In this document: piece by piece, positions 60,592 through 64,000 of the stretch
Layout: each line of letters begins with the position of its first letter
Position numbering within the stretch: the first letter of the stretch is position 1
Assembly (NCBI GenBank): GCA_024235715.1
Contig: JACKLW010000009.1
Location: forward strand, 124,001-188,000
Direction: 5' to 3'
Source: Accumulibacter sp.
GTDB lineage: Bacteria; Pseudomonadota; Gammaproteobacteria; Burkholderiales; Rhodocyclaceae
Length of the DNA: 64,000 nt
Notes under the pieces: model-generated
Database searches by the model: none
Told to the model about the DNA's origin: nothing
The model's input: the letters and a program-made list of their open reading frames with translations, nothing else
Position numbers and translations under genes: made by a program

Positions 60592-62642
60592 TGCCCGCTG
60601 CGGACGAGATCGACGCTCCACCGGTAATCAGGAGTCGGCTGCGCAAGCTGGGTCTCGAGCGGTGTGAGGATCTCGTCCTGCATCTCCCACTGCGCTACGA
60701 GGACGAGACCTGCATCGTGGCGATTGCCGACGCCCCGCCGGGCGTGCCACTGCAACTCGAGGTGCTGGTGCGGAGTGTCGCCGTAAGGCTGTCGCCGCGG
60801 CGCCAGCTGCTGGTCGAGGTCAGCGACGCTGCAGACGAGAAGAACGTTCTCCAGCTGCGCTTCCTGCGCTTTTACGGCAGCCAGCAGAGGGCCTTCGAGA
60901 ATGCGCGCGACGATCGCCTGCGCCTTCGCGTCTTCGGCGAGATTCGCGACGTTTTCCTTGGTCGCGAGATGGTGCACCCGCGTTACCGGGTGCTGGCCCC
61001 CGATGAAGGTCTGCCAAAGTCCCTGACGCCGGTCTATCCGACAACGGCCGGGCTGGCGCAGGGCGTGCTGCGCAAGCTTGTGGCGTGTGCCTTGCGGGAA
61101 GCGGACCTGAGCGAGCTGCTCGACGCACAATGGTGTGATCGCCATCGCTTGCCGTCCCTGGCGACGGCCGTACGCTTCCTGCATTCGCCCCCGCCCGACG
61201 TCGCCGCCGCAGCGCTGCAAAGCCGAAGTCATCCGGCATGGCGGCGAATCAAGTTCGACGAGTTGCTGGCGCAACAGCTGTCGCTGCGCCGTGCCTATCA
61301 GGCGCGCCGGCGCAAGGGCGCGCCGCTGCTGCGGGCGGCCGGACGACTCGCCAACGCTCTCCTGGCGGCGCTGCCATTTGCCCTGACTGAGGCACAGCGG
61401 CGCGTCGGCGCCGAAATTGCCGCCGACCTCGAACAGCCTTACCCGATGCAGCGCCTGCTGCAGGGCGACGTCGGCTGCGGCAAGACGATCGTTGCCGCGC
61501 TGGCTATCTGTCAGACCATCGAGGCCGGGTATCAGGCCGCGTTCATGGCGCCGACCGAAATCCTTGCCGAGCAGCATCACCTCAAGCTGCGTGCCTGGCT
61601 AGAGCCACTCGGCGTCGAGGTGGTCTGCCTGTCGGGCCGTCTCGGGGCCAAGGGCCGGCGGGTGCTGAAGCAGCAGGCGGCGACGACCGCGCAGCTGGTG
61701 GTCGGTACTCACGCCTTGATTCAGGAGGGCCTCGATTTTGCCCGTCTCGGGCTGGCGATCATCGACGAGCAGCATCGCTTCGGCGTGGTGCAGCGGCTTG
61801 ACCTGCGGCGCAAAGGCGGCAACCCGCATCAGCTGATGATGTCCGCGACGCCTATTCCGCGGACGCTGGCGATGAGCTACTACGCCGATCTCGACGTGTC
61901 GGTGATCGACGAAATGCCCGCGGGCCGCTCGCCGGTGAGGACCAGGTTGTTCTCCGACGCGCGCCGGGACGACGTTACTGCGGCCGTACGCGCAGTCGTC
62001 GCCGAAGGGCGGCAGGCCTACTGGGTCTGTCCCTTGATCGAGGAGTCGGCGAAGCTGCAGTTGCAGGCCGCCCTGGATACCTACGCCACCCTGGCCAGCG
62101 AACTCGGCGGCCTGCGTATTGGCCTGGTGCATGGGCGTCTTTCCGGCACCGAGAAAGCGGCCGCGATGGCTGCCTTCGTCGCCGGTGAGATCGACGTCCT
62201 GGTGGCGACAACGGTCATCGAAGTCGGGGTCGACGTGCCGAATGCCAGCTTGATGGTCATCGAGCACGCCGAGCGCTTCGGCCTCGCGCAACTGCACCAG
62301 CTGCGCGGGCGCGTTGGCCGTGGCGCCCATGACTCGGTCTGCGTGCTGCTCTATCAGCAGCCTTTGTCGGCAACGGCTCGGGCGCGCCTGAAGATCATTT
62401 TCGAGCATGACGACGGTTTCGAAATCGCGCGCCAGGACCTCCACCTGCGCGGTCCGGGCGAATTCATCGGCAGCCGCCAGTCGGGCCTGCCCCTGCTGCG
62501 CTATGCCGACCTCGAAGTGGATGCGGAGCTCGTCGAACTGGCGCAAGCGGTGGCGGCGCGCTTGCTGCGCGACGATCCCGCGCGCGCCGCCTGCCAGCTC
62601 AGACGCTGGCTGGGCAATCGCGAGGACCTGCTCAAGGCCTGA
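60591..62642 (+). CDS. recG: ATP-dependent DNA helicase RecG
   Basis: RecG remodels stalled replication forks and branch-migrates junctions. It has 683 residues: an N-terminal wedge (OB) domain, then superfamily 2 helicase motifs. Walker A is GDVGCGKT (292-299), with Cys where most RecG proteins have Ser; the DEQH box starts at D392. Helicase motif VI is HQLRGRVGRGAHDS. Length is typical (E. coli 693). Confidence 0.95.
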   Translation: MPAADEIDAPPVIRSRLRKLGLERCEDLVLHLPLRYEDETCIVAIADAPPGVPLQLEVLVRSVAVRLSPRRQLLVEVSDAADEKNVLQLRFLRFYGSQQRAFENARDDRLRLRVFGEIRDVFLGREMVHPRYRVLAPDEGLPKSLTPVYPTTAGLAQGVLRKLVACALREADLSELLDAQWCDRHRLPSLATAVRFLHSPPPDVAAAALQSRSHPAWRRIKFDELLAQQLSLRRAYQARRRKGAPLLRAAGRLANALLAALPFALTEAQRRVGAEIAADLEQPYPMQRLLQGDVGCGKTIVAALAICQTIEAGYQAAFMAPTEILAEQHHLKLRAWLEPLGVEVVCLSGRLGAKGRRVLKQQAATTAQLVVGTHALIQEGLDFARLGLAIIDEQHRFGVVQRLDLRRKGGNPHQLMMSATPIPRTLAMSYYADLDVSVIDEMPAGRSPVRTRLFSDARRDDVTAAVRAVVAEGRQAYWVCPLIEESAKLQLQAALDTYATLASELGGLRIGLVHGRLSGTEKAAAMAAFVAGEIDVLVATTVIEVGVDVPNASLMVIEHAERFGLAQLHQLRGRVGRGAHDSVCVLLYQQPLSATARARLKIIFEHDDGFEIARQDLHLRGPGEFIGSRQSGLPLLRYADLEVDAELVELAQAVAARLLRDDPARAACQLRRWLGNREDLLKA

Positions 62643-62713
62643 AGCCAGCCACCTGCGGCGGCCAGCACAGCGTCGCGGCAACGGTTGCCTGAGCCTCCCG
62701 GCGGACGGGCGGC

Positions 62714-64000
62714 TCAGGCGAGACGAAAATAGGCGACGGCGTCGCGCAATCGGCTGGCAAGGCCGTTGAGCGCGTTTGCCGAGTCGGCATTGCCCTGCAT
62801 CGTCGCATTGGTCTCCTCGGTCATCGAGGCGATGTTCTGCACATGCCTTGCGATGTCGTTGGCCACGCTCGCCTGTTCGCGGGTTGCCGCCGCCACTTCC
62901 TGCACGCGCTCGCTGGACTCGTGCGCCTGGTTGTGGATCGACTCGAGCATGCTGCTTGCTTCGCGTGCCTTGGTGAGGCTGCGGTTTACCTGCGGAGCCG
63001 CCTCACCCATGGCGCCGACAGCCATTTCGGTATCGGCCTGAACGCTGACGACCATGGTGCTGATCTCATTGGTTGCCTTGCTGGTACGTTCGGCAAGCTT
63101 GCGGACCTCATCGGCGACCACCGCGAAGCCGCGTCCCTGCTCGCCGGCACGGGCGGCTTCGATGGCCGCATTCAGCGCCAGCAGATTGGTTTGCTCGGCG
63201 ATTTCCCTGATTACTTCGGCAATTCCGCCGATGTCCCGCGAGCGCGTGGCAAGCTGGCTGATCTGCTCCGACGAACGGGCGACGATTTCAGCGACCTTTT
63301 CGATCTCGCCTGCAGAGGCGCTGACCAGGACGCGTCCCTGTTCAGCGCATTTGGCAGCAGCGTTCGAATTTTCGCCGGTTGCCTGGGCACTCTGCGCCAC
63401 CTCGTTGATGCTTGCCGTCAATTCCTCGATCGAAGCAGCCGTCGCCGAAGTCGAGTTGGCCTGCTCTTCGGCTGCGCGGCGCGTTTCGTCGGTGGCCAGG
63501 GAAATCTCGCCGGCGCTGTTGCCCAGCGCCGACGCCAGCTGCCCGATCTCCGCAATGATGTCGCGCAGACGGCTCTGCATCTGGGCTATCGAATGCATCA
63601 AGCTGCCCTTGACCAGCCGGTCAGTGTGCATCTCCTGGCCAAGGTCGCCGCCAGCTATACGCAGGGCAATTGCTGACGCCTCGGCCGGCTCGCCGCCTAG
63701 TTGACGCAGTACGCTGCGGCCGATCCACAGCGCCACGCCGGCGAGGATGGCGATGACCAGCGCGATGATGATCAGCGAATTGACTGCTTCGCTGCGAAAT
63801 ACCAGGTCGACGTCGTCGAGATAGATGCCGGTGCCGATCACCCAGCCCCAGGGTTTGAACTGCGCCGCGTAGCTGACTTTCGGGACAGGTTTGTCGCTGC
63901 CGGCCTTGGCGAAGGAATACTCGACGATGCCTCCTTGCTCCTTGCCCACCGCGACGCTGACCAGTTCCTGGACGAAGAGTTTGCCGCTTGGGTCGCGAAG
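62714..64000 (-). CDS. Methyl-accepting chemotaxis protein (partial, runs off right edge)
   Basis: The reading frame stays open to the window end, so the N-terminus is missing. The visible 428 residues are the end of a Cache-type sensor ([20 protein letters not shown]), a membrane helix ([20 protein letters not shown]), HAMP, and the signalling domain with [20 protein letters not shown], then [18 protein letters not shown]. No CheR/CheB-tethering pentapeptide ends the protein. The ligand is unknown. Confidence 0.93.
   Translation of the reverse strand, partial: LRDPSGKLFVQELVSVAVGKEQGGIVEYSFAKAGSDKPVPKVSYAAQFKPWGWVIGTGIYLDDVDLVFRSEAVNSLIIIALVIAILAGVALWIGRSVLRQLGGEPAEASAIALRIAGGDLGQEMHTDRLVKGSLMHSIAQMQSRLRDIIAEIGQLASALGNSAGEISLATDETRRAAEEQANSTSATAASIEELTASINEVAQSAQATGENSNAAAKCAEQGRVLVSASAGEIEKVAEIVARSSEQISQLATRSRDIGGIAEVIREIAEQTNLLALNAAIEAARAGEQGRGFAVVADEVRKLAERTSKATNEISTMVVSVQADTEMAVGAMGEAAPQVNRSLTKAREASSMLESIHNQAHESSERVQEVAAATREQASVANDIARHVQNIASMTEETNATMQGNADSANALNGLASRLRDAVAYFRLA

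Overview
The window is one contiguous chromosomal segment of a high-GC betaproteobacterium. The uninterrupted order tRNA(Tyr-Gly-Thr)-tuf-tRNA(Trp)-secE-nusG-L11-rpoBC-str-S10-spc-alpha is the betaproteobacterial arrangement. The C+ (four-Cys) form of S4, a PhaM-like PHA granule protein and a PsrA-type fatty-acid regulator fit the Rhodocyclales. A 'Candidatus Accumulibacter'-like polyphosphate/PHA accumulator is plausible, but this is inference from gene content only. I see no insertion sequence, prophage, CRISPR array or rRNA gene.

Layout. (1) 1-8239: a branched-chain-amide-type (HAAT/Liv) ABC importer (livG-H-M-K-F). It follows the tail of a probable acyl-CoA synthetase and precedes a divergent phenylacetate-CoA-ligase-like protein, a small secreted protein and a CaiB/racemase-family enzyme. 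Translational overlaps and shared direction suggest an uptake-and-CoA-activation module for a carboxylic acid rather than a plain leucine importer. (2) 8291-11148, minus strand: a PhaM-like PHA-synthase activator, a membrane-anchored methyltransferase and a D-lactate-dehydrogenase/GlcD-type FAD oxidase. (3) 11284-43859: the translation/transcription supercluster, with four tRNAs, two tuf genes encoding the same protein, rpoB with a ~70-residue insertion, rpoC, the str, S10, spc and alpha operons, secY, infA, rpmJ and rpoA, closed by a strong terminator after rplQ. Internal promoters are visible at the rpoC stop codon, between rpsJ and rplC, and between rpsQ and rplN. The first two are followed within about 60 nt by intrinsic-terminator hairpins, suggesting leader attenuation. 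(4) 43915-45726, minus strand: an ATM1/HMT-type ABC exporter. (5) 45822-58120: a fatty-acid degradation locus. A PsrA-type TetR repressor overlaps fadE, followed by an FadI-like thiolase, an FadJ-like (ECH-HAD) protein, a YciA-like thioesterase, the FadL porin, then a separate FadN-like (HAD-ECH)/FadA pair. Both transcription units start at promoters whose -10 box abuts a 16-bp TCAAACG-NN-CGTTTGA-type operator, so the repressor probably controls itself and both oxidation sets in response to acyl-CoA. (6) 58185-64000: a DUF2802-like protein, a SPOR-domain protein, a small TPR protein (minus), ridA, recG, and a Cache-HAMP-MCP chemoreceptor (minus) running off the right edge.

The strongest leads outside ordinary gene content are the duplicated PsrA-type operator/promoter geometry, the promoter-plus-immediate-terminator leaders inside the ribosomal supercluster, the RpoB insertion, the ligase lacking the canonical AMP-binding P-loop, and a structured-looking untranslated leader before the DUF2802-like gene. 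I do not see a convincing wholly new system.
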